DNA from: Enoplolaimus lenunculus | Lineage: Eukaryota > Nematoda > Enoplea > Enoplida > Thoracostomopsidae | DNA length: 64,000 nucleotides | NCBI GenBank assembly: GCA_030248215.1 | Contig: JASANG010002365.1 | Coordinates: forward strand, 186,001 to 250,000 | Reading direction: 5' to 3' | Shown: positions 35,131 to 47,334 of the stretch, in pieces | Position numbering within the stretch: position 1 is the first letter of the stretch | How the letters are laid out: each line of letters begins with the position of its first letter | The notes under the pieces: generated by a model | What the model saw: only the letters and a program-made list of their open reading frames with translations | Database searches by the model: none | What the model was told of the DNA's origin: nothing | Translations under genes and position numbers: made by a program

Positions 35131-38100
35131 TTACATGTGTCCGGTTGCTGGACTCGAAGTGTCCACATGCCATACACGAATTATATTATCGGAATAACCA
35201 GCGAATAATGTTTGACCATCAGCGGACCACGCTAAACAAGTGCACGTTGGCGTAACAACACGATCTTGTGCGCCAATAACGCCAGGTTTTAACTGATCAA
35301 CCTTATGTTTGTCTTCCAGGTCCTGCAGTCGACAAGTGAATAAATCAATTGGTGAAAAACACTCCGAAAACAGTATTAAGGGCTGTTATAGGGATGACTT
35401 CGAGATCTTTTAAATGCAAACAACCGATATTAGATGCTAAAGTACAACGACTCTAATACTCGCTTCCAATCGGTATACGTATCCTCAGTGGCACCTATCA
35501 CCATTGGTGGCAGTTATAAATATCTTCCGAAGCAGCGAATGGTGAGCGTCAAAATTAATCCAACTGCGCAATCTTTGAAATACATAAACTAGTGATAGGT
35601 GCAACACCGATTTAAGAATAGGGATGTGGTCTTTCTGTTAGCAGTTTTATGAAGTTCACGTTTTAATTATATATTAAATTAAAAATACGTTTAAAAGCTG
35701 TATTGGACAATCAAACTGATAAATTTCCACGTAAACACAAAAATAGAGTTTCTGAGCGCAAACAACTCAAAATTATTACAATATGGAGTCTTCAATCCCC
35801 AAGTGTAATCAAGCGCAGAGGTCTTGTTAGTTGCTGGTCTGGTTTATAAGGTTAAAAGTGAGAGCGGTCAAATCTGCAAGATTTTTGATAAATTAGCATT
35901 GAATTCAAATACCATTAAAGCAAAAATAACACAATGTTCATGCATAGGTACCAGAATTGTTAGCTGGTATACTACGAAAAATTTCACGGAACATGAAAAA
36001 GAAACATACCCATATCATGATCGCAGGACCGACAGCAGCACATAACCAATACCGATTCGGAGAAAACGTGAGCGCGTTAATCTCGTCATAATGATCCAGG
36101 GTATACAAATGTTTGTCTTCATTCAAGTCCCACAACATAGCCTTTCCATCCTAAAAGTAAGCAAAAACACCTTCAAGTTTTGTGCCATTTCTGCGGCGGA
36201 CGTTTTGCAACGTAAACTATACTTCACCTCAATTTTGCCTTGATTACATGCCGCTTTCAACAGTTACCGAAGGAGTATTTTCACAGTGAAATTGTCTTTT
36301 GGCTTATGCACCAACAAATTTAAAATACACAAAATATAAATTAACAGTCCGTTGTTTAATTATGAACAATAACACTGTCTAACCTTGCCACCAGACGCAC
36401 AGAGCGATCCATCAGGTGAAACTGTGACGTGATTAATATATCCCGTATGTCCATAGTGATCTACTTTCAATTTGCAGTTGGTTAAATTCCACACCTAATA
36501 ATACAAAGACCACGATTTAAATTCATGCACCATGTTACAATGACAGCCGCTTAGACAGATGAACTTCGAATATTGGATAAACAAAGAAGGATTATCCAGT
36601 GGAGATATTTAAAACCGAATACAGCCTCCTTTCGGTAAAATACTCATTCAACCTTAATGTAGTTAAAATATGCATTAGGTGAACGCAGAAGTCAAAGCAA
36701 AGACGAGACCACATATTGAATGTTAGTGACAAATAGTTGACGTCGTACATAATTACGTGCAATCGCGCTTCCTACAATTACAGAATCCAAAACAATCGCG
36801 GTTGCCAGGCACTATTAATTGCTGCTCCTGACCGTTGTAGCTAAGGTATACTCCTTAACAGCAAAACATTAAAATAAATACCTTCACCACTTTGTCCCAT
36901 CCAGAAGAAACTATTATTGGATTTGCATTATTTGGCGAGAAACGAACACACGATACCCAGTCGGTGTGGCAATCATCCTAAATAAGCCAATAATTCAAAT
37001 AAACTATCTACAATACAATACAACACTTGCTCCAAACATTACTTTAGCTAGCTTTAAATCTACTGTTTAATTAAATGCAAATGAATAAAATCTTTTTAAA
37101 TATAAAACCAGAACTGGTTCCAACAAATTTTAAGACCGCGTTCTATTAAATATTAGAGATATCCGGATGCCTGGCCCCAGCACCGGAGCCAACACATTAA
37201 TTGCCGAGGCGTAATCAGGGCCAGTTTTATATACAATTTTAATTGATAAGCGTAAACAATAATCCTATTGCGCTCGACCACGTCTGATAAATGTTAAAAT
37301 CACAAAAAATTTCTGTACACCGAATTTTTTATCTCCACAGGGTCTGCTGTACATACAGCACAAAATATGGATTGTTTACTTTCCCACTGCTAGCTACCAT
37401 ATACGTATTACGTACGTCGTAGCTCATGTTAACAATTATCTTTACGTGTTCTAACCAGCGCAGGTCCCGATGCAGCTCTACTAATACTTGTGTAGCAACA
37501 GTAAACAGATTTTACGTACCGCGACACGAATCACTAATTTTGCCAGAACAAAAAACATTAACCAGAACAAAAATTTAAAATAATTTTCATCACCGAATTA
37601 TATACGGCGTTACTTTTTAATCTAACAACTTATCAACAAAATTCAACAAGTTTAAGAGGCAATAATTATTCCGAAATAATTTTTGGAATCAAAATTTTAG
37701 TGATTAAATGTTACGTATGCGTAATTTGTCAGAACATTGTGAAAATTAAGGTTCCTGCATCCTGTGAAACCAAAACAGAAATCGAATTTTTACAGGAATT
37801 CTTTTCGCATAAGGAAACTTGACGATAGAATTAACTTGAACCTTAGCTTCCAGTCATCTAATTCTAAGAAAAGCAACCGCATTGCAACAAATCAAAATGC
37901 AGGGACCTAACCGAAATTTGCCAAAAGCAAGAGCCAGGACCCGGATCCGGAAAGTTTCGGCCAAAAATACCCGGAATATTCGGACCCGGATGCAACTCTA
38001 AAAACAAGGTAAACAATTCGATATGTATTAGTTGCTATATGCAGCTATTATAAAACCTTACTGTAATGGTATATTTGCATTGTGCTAGAGTATTCCACAG

Positions 38101-40258
38101 CTTAATACTTTTGTCACGAGAGCCAGACACAATTTGACGGTTGTCCGCCGAAAATGCAACACTAAGCACGTCTTTAGTATGACTAACAAACTGTCGAGTG
38201 CTTTTCCCTCTGAAAAAAGTTAATGTTCCTCCAGCTATATACCATGTATATCAATAAAATATCTACAAAATGAAACTTTTGCAAGAAAACAAGTTCAAAC
38301 GACTACTATATGCGTGCGAGCATATTCGGCCTGATGCCATCAGTATGTCGAAATTGCATGTATATACAGTTAGGTAATTTTATGGTCAAGAGTAAGCAAA
38401 AAGAGCTGATCGCATAGGACAAAATATACCAGCGCACAGGGCGCGATGCCTTTTTGCACGAATCTACATTTTTAGACGACTTTAAGGATCGTAACACGTA
38501 ATTGGGGCGATTCCAGTTCAAATTGTAAACACTGATGCAATACAAGGTACCCACTCATAATTATTGATGGATTGGTGAAAAAACACAACACACAGGGCCC
38601 AATTACGCATGCACACAATGCACATAGTTGCAAACACCTGCGTAAGAAATTTTATCTACTCTCAGTTCATTCACAAGAGTTCACTAACGATGTTCTGCGG
38701 ATAACTACGTACATTATCTTCGATATAGCGTACACCTACAAAAAACTAACCCCCATTGCTTAATATATACGAACTAAATATACCGGTAAAATACGGTTTG
38801 CAAAGTTTGAAACGTACTGATTTAAATCCCATAACCGTAACGTTTTGTCCCATGATCCGGACAACGCGTACTGGCCATCGGTTGACAGCACAACATCTGT
38901 TACGAAGTGTCCGTGGCCACGAAGCGCACGCTGTGGCGTTCCATACAATACATTTTGCTGGGCACCATCGCTCATATCACCGCGCGTAAGTTTCCACATA
39001 ATGATTGTTTTATCTAAAATTGGACTCCAATTTGAGGGAAAGATTTCAAATCTTAATCATTCAGACTGGCAAATTCTAGTCGCATAATATCAATATTTTC
39101 GGTGATCTAATAGCAAAAATAAATTACATATATTGCTTACAGGGTGCAACCGGAATTCCGGTTCCGGCATTTTTCGCCTTCCGGTTATCGTAATTTCTTA
39201 CCGGAGTTAAAAAGTGCAGTATTAAACTTTGTTCGGCGGATATACAGATATTTTACTAAAAAATGAAATTAAACAATTTCAGTTGTTATACTTTTCAGCA
39301 ATACATATCCGGTGATGTAGTATTCCCGAGCCGGATGTTGATTTTTGCCGGAGGTTAATAACATATTACCAGGGTGCGACTGGATAATTAATTTAGTGGC
39401 AATTTTTCAAAATTACCACTGTTAACTTTACCATAACACAAATTTTCAATCCACGACATGTGAAAGGGTAGATAGCCAGGGTGCGACCGGATGTCCGGTT
39501 CCGGTGTAATATCCGGCAAAAAATATCCGTATTCGATCCCAGTATAAACCTACCGGATATTTAAGGTAGCAGAGTCGAATATCATAAAACTGCTTTTTAC
39601 TGTAAGCGTCTTTAACATCTTTCTGATTACATTTCTGGACAAGTCAAAAGGTTCAAGTTTTGACACGTTTCAGTTACTTTTAAGTTATGTAAGCAAGCGA
39701 GAGTCATACGCATTTTTGTATTAAATAATTTCAGTTTATCAGCAGCAATTATGAAGTTTCTAGCGAACGAAAAGCTTGATTTTAACATATACAATAGCCG
39801 GTTCCTGTCCCGGTAAAAAACCGTATCCGGTTCCAGGAAATTAATATGCGGTCGCACCCTTGGAATAGCGTAAATTTTGTTCTTATATAGATATTTATAC
39901 ATAAACATACGTAAATTGTTATCTCTGTAGATCTTAAGTTCAGTTTTATATCTTACAATTAATCACTAACAATTCGCAAAACTCAAATCACTCACATTTT
40001 TGATACCGGTACATACGACGTGTATACTGCACAACTTCAGATTAATGTCAACTGTTTACATATATACGTATACGTACGTACAATAAACTAGTAGGCATGC
40101 TTTTTGCAAAACAAGCTTAGATCAACCTATATATACTGCAGCTGCTTACCTCTAGATGCTGACAGAATCATGTCTGGGTACCGTAGAGTGGTCGCAATTT
40201 GAGTTATCCATCCGTTATGCCCTTTCAGCAACCCTTTATACGTCATCAGCTCATCCAT
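35131..40258 (-). CDS. rack1: RACK1, seven-bladed WD40 ribosomal scaffold protein
   Basis: Cytoplasmic scaffold on the 40S ribosomal subunit near the mRNA exit channel; binds protein kinase C and other signalling proteins. Exons (minus): 40258-40150, 39013-38818, 38209-38062, 36977-36882, 36494-36384, 36150-36010, 35322-35131; 330 residues, frame closed. Visible family signatures: [170 protein letters not shown]. Slightly longer than vertebrate RACK1 (317), mainly from an insertion ([10 protein letters not shown]) after blade 1 and a short tail. Intron 1 holds family F insertions. Its start faces the sulfotransferase gene. Confidence 0.97.
35486..35610 (-). other. Intronic inverted repeat in RACK1 intron 6
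   Basis: GGCACCTATCAC near 35494 and GTGATAGGTGC near 35594 are complementary over 11 bp with a loop of about 90 bases. Vertebrate RACK1 introns host C/D snoRNAs, but I could not find good C and D boxes here, so no RNA gene is called. Confidence 0.3.
37123..38000. other. RACK1 intron 3, degenerate family E/F traces
   Basis: Patches such as ATATCCGGATGCCTGGCCCC near 37160 and GACCCGGATCCGGAAAGTTT with ATTCGGACCCGGATGCAACTC at 37930-37995 resemble E/F termini. No bounded element can be drawn. Confidence 0.4.
39138..39390. mobile_element. Family E/F fragments in RACK1 intron 1
   Basis: CAGGGTGCAACCGGAATTCC at 39140 and CAGGGTGCGACTGGATAA at 39370, with TTCCGG-rich interior. Ends do not pair cleanly. 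Confidence 0.5.
39477..39861. mobile_element. Family F element in RACK1 intron 1
   Basis: CAGGGTGCGACCGGATGTCC to TATGCGGTCGCACCCT. Flanks TAGATAGC and GGAATAGC match at 5 of 8. Interior shows the F-specific AATATCCGGCAAAAAATATCC module. Ends about 290 bases before exon 1. Confidence 0.7.
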
Positions 40259-42060
40259 ACTTTTTGTAATATATATGTACCGTATATATAAAAATATAAA
40301 CTAATATATACTCTCTAATACGTATACAAAACAAGCTACTTTAGTCAAAGTGCCAAAAACAGCGACAACGAACCAAACCTTTCTGATATTTAAACCAAAT
40401 TTCAAATGAGGTCTTTCTGACCAAGTTCATATCGACCTGTCAGTTTCAATACCTATATAAGTGACTAGAAAAACTTGTTTCCGTAACGGCAATTTCAACG
40501 TCTGTCTACAATTAAAAACTATGTATGCTATTGTGATTCTTTAAAATATACCATATCTACAGTCCGCACTAACGTTCTACCACAGGAATTCAGGCGAATT
40601 TCTTTTCCACATGTTACTAACGCTGGCACGTTTTCTTATCAATAGGTCCGTGCTAATGGCTCCGTAGTTGAATGAGCAACAGGAAAATTAGCGGGTGCCG
40701 GAATTTTATCAGAGCATTTGTAAGGTCAGTCCATCTCGATCATTAGGAGAGTATGTCTCAGTTTTCATACAGAAATCTTCGTGATCAAAACAAGCCCTGA
40801 AGAACTATTAGAAAGGAACATTGTTGAGAAGCGAATATTATTATATCACACGGTCAGGCAGCATTGAAAGGTCTACGTAGTATTAAAATTAAATCGAAAA
40901 CTGTAAATTAGTATCGATTAGCAACAAATGACTTTCAGAATCTAATTGGTTTTATTAGTGTGGCTTCCGGGTCAATTTAATATAACCGGTTCCGAGTAAC
41001 TTACGATTTAGCGGAAGAATTAGGCGTGGACAATATAGAAGAGTTATAGAATGAGAATTGACATTGCCAATATGTAAGTGATACATCAGTACACGCACAG
41101 GCTGTGTCTACCGTAAGCTCTGATACGGTGAGCAGCACGCTGTTTGGGGATATTTCCCGGCCAGGCATAGCAAGGGCCTGCGGTGGCGGAATGGCAACCG
41201 CAGCAAGGTCCATCATCGTCAATGTCGAATTTGGACGTTAGTGCGATTTTATCGGAAGTCCACTCTTCTCGTGCTACCGTTGATTAGTTACAGGAAGAAC
41301 TCAAACGAGTCCGAGAGTGTGCGAGGAACAGCTCCGTAGGAAGAAGGAAGACGTACGACGTCGTGAAGGTGACAACTGCATCAATTTGGTTACACCAGAT
41401 GTGAGCACTGCTGTGTCATATCCTTAAGCGAACACTCTACCACTGCGCCACGCAGCCCGCCTATCCAACTGCTGTTACAGTCAACTATCTATGTCGACCG
41501 CATGCTGCCGGCTAGCATACATACAGTGCACTGCAATATTTTACTGTAGAAATCGTATAAGTATGCTAAAAACGTACCAAGCACTTGTACATTCTCCAGT
41601 AACTTACATTGTATGTGCACATAACGGACAAATATGTAAAGCATAAATTGTCATTCATGTGAACATATGCCAGAATATGAAGTGGCTGCAATCGAACACA
41701 TAGTGTTGTGTAGCATGCCTGACGCGAGTGCAAGAGGGCCGAAACTCGATTCCGGACGAGTTCCTTAACTCTGGACTGTGTTGTTCCAACAGTCACACTG
41801 AAGCAATATTGTCTGAAAAAATAACTAATAATTTGCAGACATATGGCTTAAAGTAAACTAAGCTTGTGTTAATATTAACTTCACTTCACCTGATGTGAAT
41901 TAAACACTACATCAATAATTCGATTGGCGGGCACTTATATAATTGATCGAACGCTTTTAAAGACAATGCCAATCACAATACTAACACTAGCTAAGTGACT
42001 AATGTTTACAAAACTTGTGCCAAGTACAGAACTCTATAAAACTGAAGGATTTATTTTTTG
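40259..42060. other. Upstream of RACK1; no gene seen
   Basis: The RACK1 promoter should lie at the low end. No TATA box is evident. A tRNA-derived segment is listed separately. Open frames near 41000-41800 have no recognisable domain. Confidence 0.4.
41431..41463 (-). ncRNA. tRNA-derived segment with perfect A box
   Basis: On the minus strand: GGGCTGCGTGGCGCAGTGG then TAGAGTGTTCGCTTAAGG, exactly the 5' half of a tRNA including the A box TGGCGCAGTGG. No B box or 3' half follows, so it is a tRNA fragment or the head of a truncated SINE, not a working tRNA gene. Confidence 0.6.
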
Positions 42061-42345
42061 CATAGTGTAACCGGACCGCCGGTTCCAGTAAAACTCGGTG
42101 TTCGTTTCTGTTTTGTTATAAAAATTCCGCACATACCGTTACTTTTATGTTCGAAATAGTTATTAATCACTTATATATCTCGCAATTATTCATGACATAT
42201 ATGCTGTAATTGCTTGAAACGAAATATAGAATGACGAAATTCAGTCAAAATCTTAAAACATTCGGTGCACTCACCATTCTTTTTTTAAAATTTAGATAGT
42301 TCGGTGAATATTCGCTTCCCACAATTCTGTTGGCAGAAAAACAAA
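42061..42345. mobile_element. Family F-related repeat
   Basis: Shares with 53.63-53.99 kb and 55.00-55.33 kb the order GTAACCGG or GTAACCAAATTTCCG, GAAATGAAAT, ACGAAATTCA, AAATCTTAAAACATT and GTTGGCAGAAAAA. The right end is lost. Confidence 0.55.
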
Positions 42346-42489
42346 ACATCATTGATTTCCCTGTGTGCCTCCAGCGTCAGTTTTTTCAAGAACATTTGTA
42401 ACATTTTCGTGACACGATTTGTCCAATGTTGATTCGATGTCAACGTTAAAATTCTAGACCTCATATTTCTGTGAACAGACAAAACTCGC

Positions 42490-42878
42490 ATGTCATATGA
42501 CATTTTCTTACAAACCACCGCTCTCACAGAAGATCAATTTGTACAAGAGTCGGTATGTCATTAATAGTATCATATGATATTCCAAAATTACAACGAATCT
42601 CATATGATATTCAGCGGAGAGTGTAATTTTCGGATGCTAATAAATTAATGGAAAGTTGGACGGCAGAGACACAGCTGTGCTTAATAACAAATACACGTCT
42701 GCAAATACTTTTCCGACACAAAACCGCTTAGAAAACCAGTGTCTCAAAAACTCAAATGTCAAATTCTAGTATCATATGATATTCAACAGGACAATTTGGG
42801 ATTGTTGCCTCAAGTATGCAGGCATTTTAAAATATATCATATGATTCGTTGACAATACGTCGAATATCATATGATATT
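42490..42878. promoter_or_regulatory. Cluster of six TCATATGA palindromes
   Basis: Palindromes centred on CATATG: ATGTCATATGACAT (42490-42503), TATCATATGATA (42568-42579), TCATATGA (42600-42607), TATCATATGATA (42770-42781), ATCATATGAT (42836-42845) and AATATCATATGATATT (42863-42878). CATATG is an E-box (CANNTG), so a bHLH-bound element is conceivable. It lies between the divergent RACK1 and sulfotransferase genes. Function is inference only. Confidence 0.45.
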
Positions 42879-43043
42879 GAAGGACAAAAGGTGACCTACA
42901 CATTTTGATAGCAGACAAATACGACTTTTTGAACATGACATATAGTTTATTAGCAGACAAAATGTTACCCAATAGGCTAATAGGGACAAAACGTGTCCCA
43001 TGCTGCCCCGGTTGTAACGTGAACCCCACATTAGGTTAAATAA

Positions 43044-43138
43044 GTTTATAGGCTTAGGAATTCATTTTCGCAACGCTTACGCTTAGGCTTACGGATACGC
43101 TTAATCTGCAGTTACGCCCCTTAAAGCAACATTGGCCG
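43044..43138. mobile_element. Family B right half
   Basis: GGCTTAGGAATTCATTTTCG, AACGCTTACGCTTAGGCTTA and GTTACGCCCCTTAAAGCAAC then ATTGGCC. The left terminus is missing. Confidence 0.65.
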
Positions 43139-44224
43139 TTGCAAGTTTTATAACCGAGACGGTTGCTCTGAAAAATTTCCAACAGGCCCGGGATCAAAAA
43201 CTAGAACGCATGTTTTACACACAATATAATACATACAAAATCGTCATTTTAATGACATGCCATTGTCCGCTGCAAATACATATGAAGTTTTGTTTGTATC
43301 TTGGCTGGCATGATAATGATAGCGAAAATAGAAAATTTTTGGAAAACAAAATGTGAAAAATTGTATAAACTCGCTCGTATGGAGTGTGTACAAAGCTTTA
43401 AATTTAAGTTTTCAGACCACTGATGGATCCTGAAGTTGCTCATGGAACTTTTACGGCTGTAAATTGATTGTGCATATTAGTGTGTTGAGCAGTCAAGATT
43501 CTGGTTTGGTGTAGGACCGCATTTGTGTCTCGAAATAAATTATCAGACATTGTGACCGTGTTTTTGGTCAATATTTAGGGCCGTAAGCCTTAAAAGCCAA
43601 AGCCTACAGGGGAACTTGTAGTCCACAATAAATGCCTACTCGTTTAATACAAACTCACTAGAAACCGGGCCGGTCCTAAACCTTAACATGGACTGCTTTT
43701 TGGTCCTCGTTGGACTACATTCCTGGATGTTGGCGAAAACGAAAAGAATTGGGCAAGGAAAAATTCAAATGATAGGAAAACCATTTATATGCTAAATTCA
43801 GTTGTCGTTAGCTTCGATTTGTATATTTACTTAAAAATACGTCAAACTCCTATGATTATTGCTTTCGTATCTCCTTGCGTTTCCGTCAGGCTGCAACCAA
43901 CGGTGAAGAACCGCAACCGGAAGTTGATTAAGCTGTCCGTAGAACAAAACATGGCTAAAAGTGGACAAAATATTTCGTATCTTGAAATAAACAAAATTTC
44001 GTGGATAAGAGTCATAAATTCGCAACTTGAATCTGCCTGCATTGCTAGAATTAAATCACAAGCCTTTTTTACAAAAACAACAAATAAAAGCACAAACGGT
44101 GTTTACGTCACAGACACATGCAACCCATGAAAAATTTAATGTGTCGCTATACTGTAAAAACAGGCCACATCATTTGTTGCAGTGGCGGTACAAAGCAATA
44201 TTGTTCTTATGAGGATAAAAAAAG
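43139..44224. other. No gene seen
   Basis: Scattered weak E-like motifs (CAGGCTGCAACCAACGGTGA near 43889). Short open frames without domains on both strands. Confidence 0.45.
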
Positions 44225-44585
44225 AGTTCCTTGGGACAGTCTGTATATCGCTAAACATATCTACGACATTTCGTCCTTGACATCTCGTCAACCCCGACAA
44301 CATATCGACCCGGCAACTCGTCGATCCCGAGAAGTTGTCGCCCAGATAAGTCACCGGTCGATTTTTCGTGCCTATTTTCTCAGGCGACAAGTTGTCGGTG
44401 TTGAACAGATGTCGCGCAGTAAGCTGTCGGGATCGACGAGTTGTCGGGCCGACAAATTGTCGAGTTGACAAGTTGTCGAGGACGGCGTAATGTCTGTCAA
44501 CGAATTGTTTGTATAAGAGTTGTCGGGCGACCGCTTGTCGCACCTCGCTACAGAGTCCCTTCGGGCAGTCTCTGTATTATGTAAA
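44225..44585. mobile_element. Family K: GTTGTCG/CGACAAC-rich foldback
   Basis: Between AGAGTTCCTTGGGACAGTCT and AGAGTCCCTTCGGGCAGTCT, which read in the same direction, lies sequence made of CGACAACTTGTCG-type inverted motifs (for example GCAACTCGTCGATCCCGAGA against TCGGGATCGACGAGTTGTCG). The 20-bp same-direction repeats may be target or terminal repeats. Single copy in the window, class unknown. Confidence 0.5.
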
Positions 44586-44627
44586 AAGCGCAATCCCTTC
44601 AGCCAGACTCAGGACAAAACAGCTCCA

Positions 44628-44827
44628 CACTGCAAAAAATGGTGAGTGAGGTTGACTCTCTCCGAAATACGCTTTCCTGATCTACACAAACTGAGTCAAA
44701 ATTAAACTCCGCCTAAGTCAAATTCGGCTCAATTTGATTCTGAAGGAGTCGGATTTTGGCTCATATTGTGTAGTCAGAAAAAACCTATTTCGGAGAAAGT
44801 CAATTTGACTCACCATTTTTTGCAGTG
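44628..44827. mobile_element. Family C MITE
   Basis: CACTGCAAAAAATGGTGAGT to CACCATTTTTTGCAGTG, with the internal palindromic arms around GAAATACGC and CCTATTTCGG. Confidence 0.85.
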
Positions 44828-45080
44828 TACATTCCTAAGTATAACAGTGCATTATCGCAAACTGTTGACACAAGAGAAATAAAAATTTTAATTCAACGGA
44901 TAGTTGCAATACTGGATATGTACAAGTAACGAAGAGCGGCGGAGAGCGGGTTAAAAATAAATAACAGTCCGTAACCGAATAACAAGGGGGTACCCTCTGA
45001 AGTTGCCAAATAAGTATCAGTCCCCCTCTCATTCGGGTTACCACACTGCGCCGTTCAGAGGATCTGGCAGTTGTCTGGTG

Positions 45081-45288
45081 CACTCTAAAAAATGGTTAGT
45101 CAAATTGACTCTCTGCAAATAGGTTCTACGGGACTACTTACACAGATATGACTCAAATTCGACTTCGCCAGAGTCAAACTAAAGACTCGGGGGAGCCGAA
45201 TTGGACTCTGACGGAGTCGAGTTTGACTCAGTTTGCGTGAAAAACTTGTTTTGCAGAGAGTCAGTTTGACTCACCATTTTTTGCAGTG
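45081..45288. mobile_element. Family C MITE
   Basis: CACTCTAAAAAATGGTTAGT to CACCATTTTTTGCAGTG. The left terminus has drifted. About 250 bases from the previous copy. Confidence 0.8.
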
Positions 45289-45567
45289 TTGGTGTAAACT
45301 GGATGTGGGTGACTTTTGGATATCCAATTTGGAAACACTGCAATTACGAACTTAGGGACTCGAATGTGGGTACGATTTTTTACAGTAGCATAGACAGTAC
45401 CGTGGAATGACCCATTACATTTATGCACAGGAATGCGTTAATACGAAGAGCCTTAAATTCAAAAGCCAAAACTAAGCGTAAGAATGAACATATTCCTAAG
45501 CCTAAGCCTAAGCCAAAGTCTAAGCCAAGCAAAAAATTAGTCTAAAGCTTAAGATTGCTCTTTTCTA

Positions 45568-46010
45568 CACTGCAAAAAATTGTGAGTCAAGTTTTCTCTG
45601 TCCGAAGCAGGCGCTACGGGACTACACAAACTGAGTCATATTCGACCACCTGTCGAGTCGCTCGTTTGACTCTGGTGTAGTCGAATTTGACTCAGTTTGT
45701 GTATAGTCCCGTACACTGTAAATTTCAGTGAGTTAATTTTAACTCAGAATGAGTTAAGACACTCAGTCTGAGTTAGGACTATCATAACTCAGAATTTTCA
45801 GTTGATTTATTTTATTCTGAGTTAATTAATCAACTCATCCAGAGTCAATTCAACTCAGAGTGAGAATTAACTCAACTGAGAGTGAGTTAAAGTTTACTGA
45901 TATTAATTCAGAAATAACCAACTCACTAGCTGAATTTATTAATCAATTCATTCGAATTTACAGTTATAGAGTCTATTTCGGAGAGAGTCAATTTGACTCA
46001 ACATTTTTTG
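45568..46010. mobile_element. Family C MITE interrupted by a family D MITE
   Basis: Left arm CACTGCAAAAAATTGTGAGT runs to GTGTATAGTCCCG (45711). The right arm resumes at TATAGAGTCTATTTCGG (45965) and ends CAACATTTTTTG. The interruption is the family D copy listed next, flanked by TA on both sides. Confidence 0.85.
45714..45964. mobile_element. Family D MITE nested in family C
   Basis: CACTGTAAATTTCAGTGAGT to GAATTTACAGT with TA duplications at 45712-45713 and 45965-45966. Contains the typical AACTCAGAATGAGTTAA palindromes. It is younger than the C copy it split. Confidence 0.9.
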
Positions 46011-46453
46011 TATATAATGTAGTCCCACCGAACGACATCAGCTTGTATTAAATACTAGTTTTTTTAAACTTTTTGACAAATTCAAATTTCAAAAGACAAC
46101 CATTATAATTCACAGATTTGGGTTGAGACATTGTTGGGATTTTCAAAATTGCAGCTGTTCTTTATGCTGGCTAGCAAATAAAACCCGTCTAAGTACTCTT
46201 CCAGAGTTCAAGGGCAGTTATTGACGCTAAATTTCAAGGTAAAAAGTTTACGCGCTTGTCCTACAGAATACAAATATTGAATCAGTTGTCAACGAAAATT
46301 TTAAAATTTTGATACAACCGTCTACGGATATAAGAGCACATAAATTTACATGGGTTGAAAAGGTTCTCATCGTACGGTTTCGTAACCAACGAGGGCTCAG
46401 CCGTTACCCTAAAGAAATTTTGGCTCCCAGAAAGCTTTAGCCCTGTTTGTATA

Positions 46454-46705
46454 CACTGTAAATTTTAGTGAGTTTATTTTAACTCAGAATGAGTTGAATC
46501 ACTCAGTCTGAGTTAGGACAATCAGAACTCACAGTTTTGAGTTGATTCAATTCATTCTGAGTTAATTAATCAACTCACCCAGAGTCAACTCAACTCACAG
46601 TGAGAATCAAGTCAACTCAAAGTGAGTTAAAGTGTTCTGTTATTAACTCAGAAATAACTAACTTTCCGTCTGAGTTAATTAATTAACTCATTGGAATTTA
46701 CAGTG
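46454..46705. mobile_element. Family D MITE
   Basis: CACTGTAAATTTTAGTGAGT to GGAATTTACAGTG, TA on both flanks, 252 bp; one of the best preserved D copies here. Confidence 0.9.
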
Positions 46706-46756
46706 TAAGCTAGTTTTATGTAGGGCCACTCCCCAAATTATTTTGCCCCCTACAAG

Positions 46757-47334
46757 CATTGTAAATTCCATTGAGTTGATTTAATCAATTCTGGAGTTAG
46801 CTAATTCTGGTTGAGTTAATAACAGTGAATCAGAACTTAGAATTCTGAATTGATTACTCATTCTGAGTTAAAATCAACTCACTTGAATTGTGGGGTTGAG
46901 CTGGTGGCCGCGGGCGTGAGGGTTGATGTTTTGGACTACGCCATGCAGTGCCAGCGCCGTAAATTGTTGAGAGTGAAAATACAGCAATTGATCATTTTCT
47001 GAATCATATTTGTGGTTTGGTTTTGATATATGTTGGGGACCTGACTGATCGCCCCCACTTAAATCCGCAATTCCCACCGTTGTTCAGCATAGTTGCATCA
47101 TTTTTTCTTTACGCGTCCTATAGACTTTTCAGTTTACAAACCCGGATACACAACAAAATTTGTAAGCAAAATTGCATTTGTTATAAACATTTCTAAAAAC
47201 ACAAACCTAAGCCTTCACTGTAAATTCCAGTGAGTTTTATTTTAATTCAGAATGAGTTGAATCTTGAAGTAGGACTCTCAAAACTCACAATTCTGAGTTG
47301 ATTCAACTCATGTTGATTTAATTCATCAGCCCCT
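46757..47334. mobile_element. Two truncated family D copies with unique spacer
   Basis: 46757-46890 (CATTGTAAATTCCATTGAGT to CAACTCACTTGAATTG) is internally deleted. 47216-47334 begins CACTGTAAATTCCAGTGAG and is cut off by the artefact-like tract. The sequence between them has no recognised feature. Confidence 0.65.

Larger units (their letters stand above)
45455..46040. mobile_element. Family A element interrupted by nested C and D insertions
   Basis: Family A interior (CCTAAGCCTAAGCC, TTAGTCTAAAGCTTAAG, CTCTTTTCTA) stops at 45567 where family C begins. After C ends near 46010 a degenerate continuation TAGTCCCACCGAACG resembles the A sequence TAGTTCCACAGAAAAACG. Family A is therefore the oldest layer here. 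Confidence 0.65.

Noticed and set aside
35486-35610. A snoRNA gene in RACK1 intron 6
   Set aside because: No convincing C/D or H/ACA boxes; only an 11-bp inverted repeat.
38845-39087. Plus-strand frame opposite RACK1 exon 2
   Set aside because: Shadow of the conserved minus-strand exon; no splice or domain support.
41001-41400. A degraded transposable-element reading frame with a short coiled-coil-like stretch
   Set aside because: Too short and broken to assign to any family by eye; not called.
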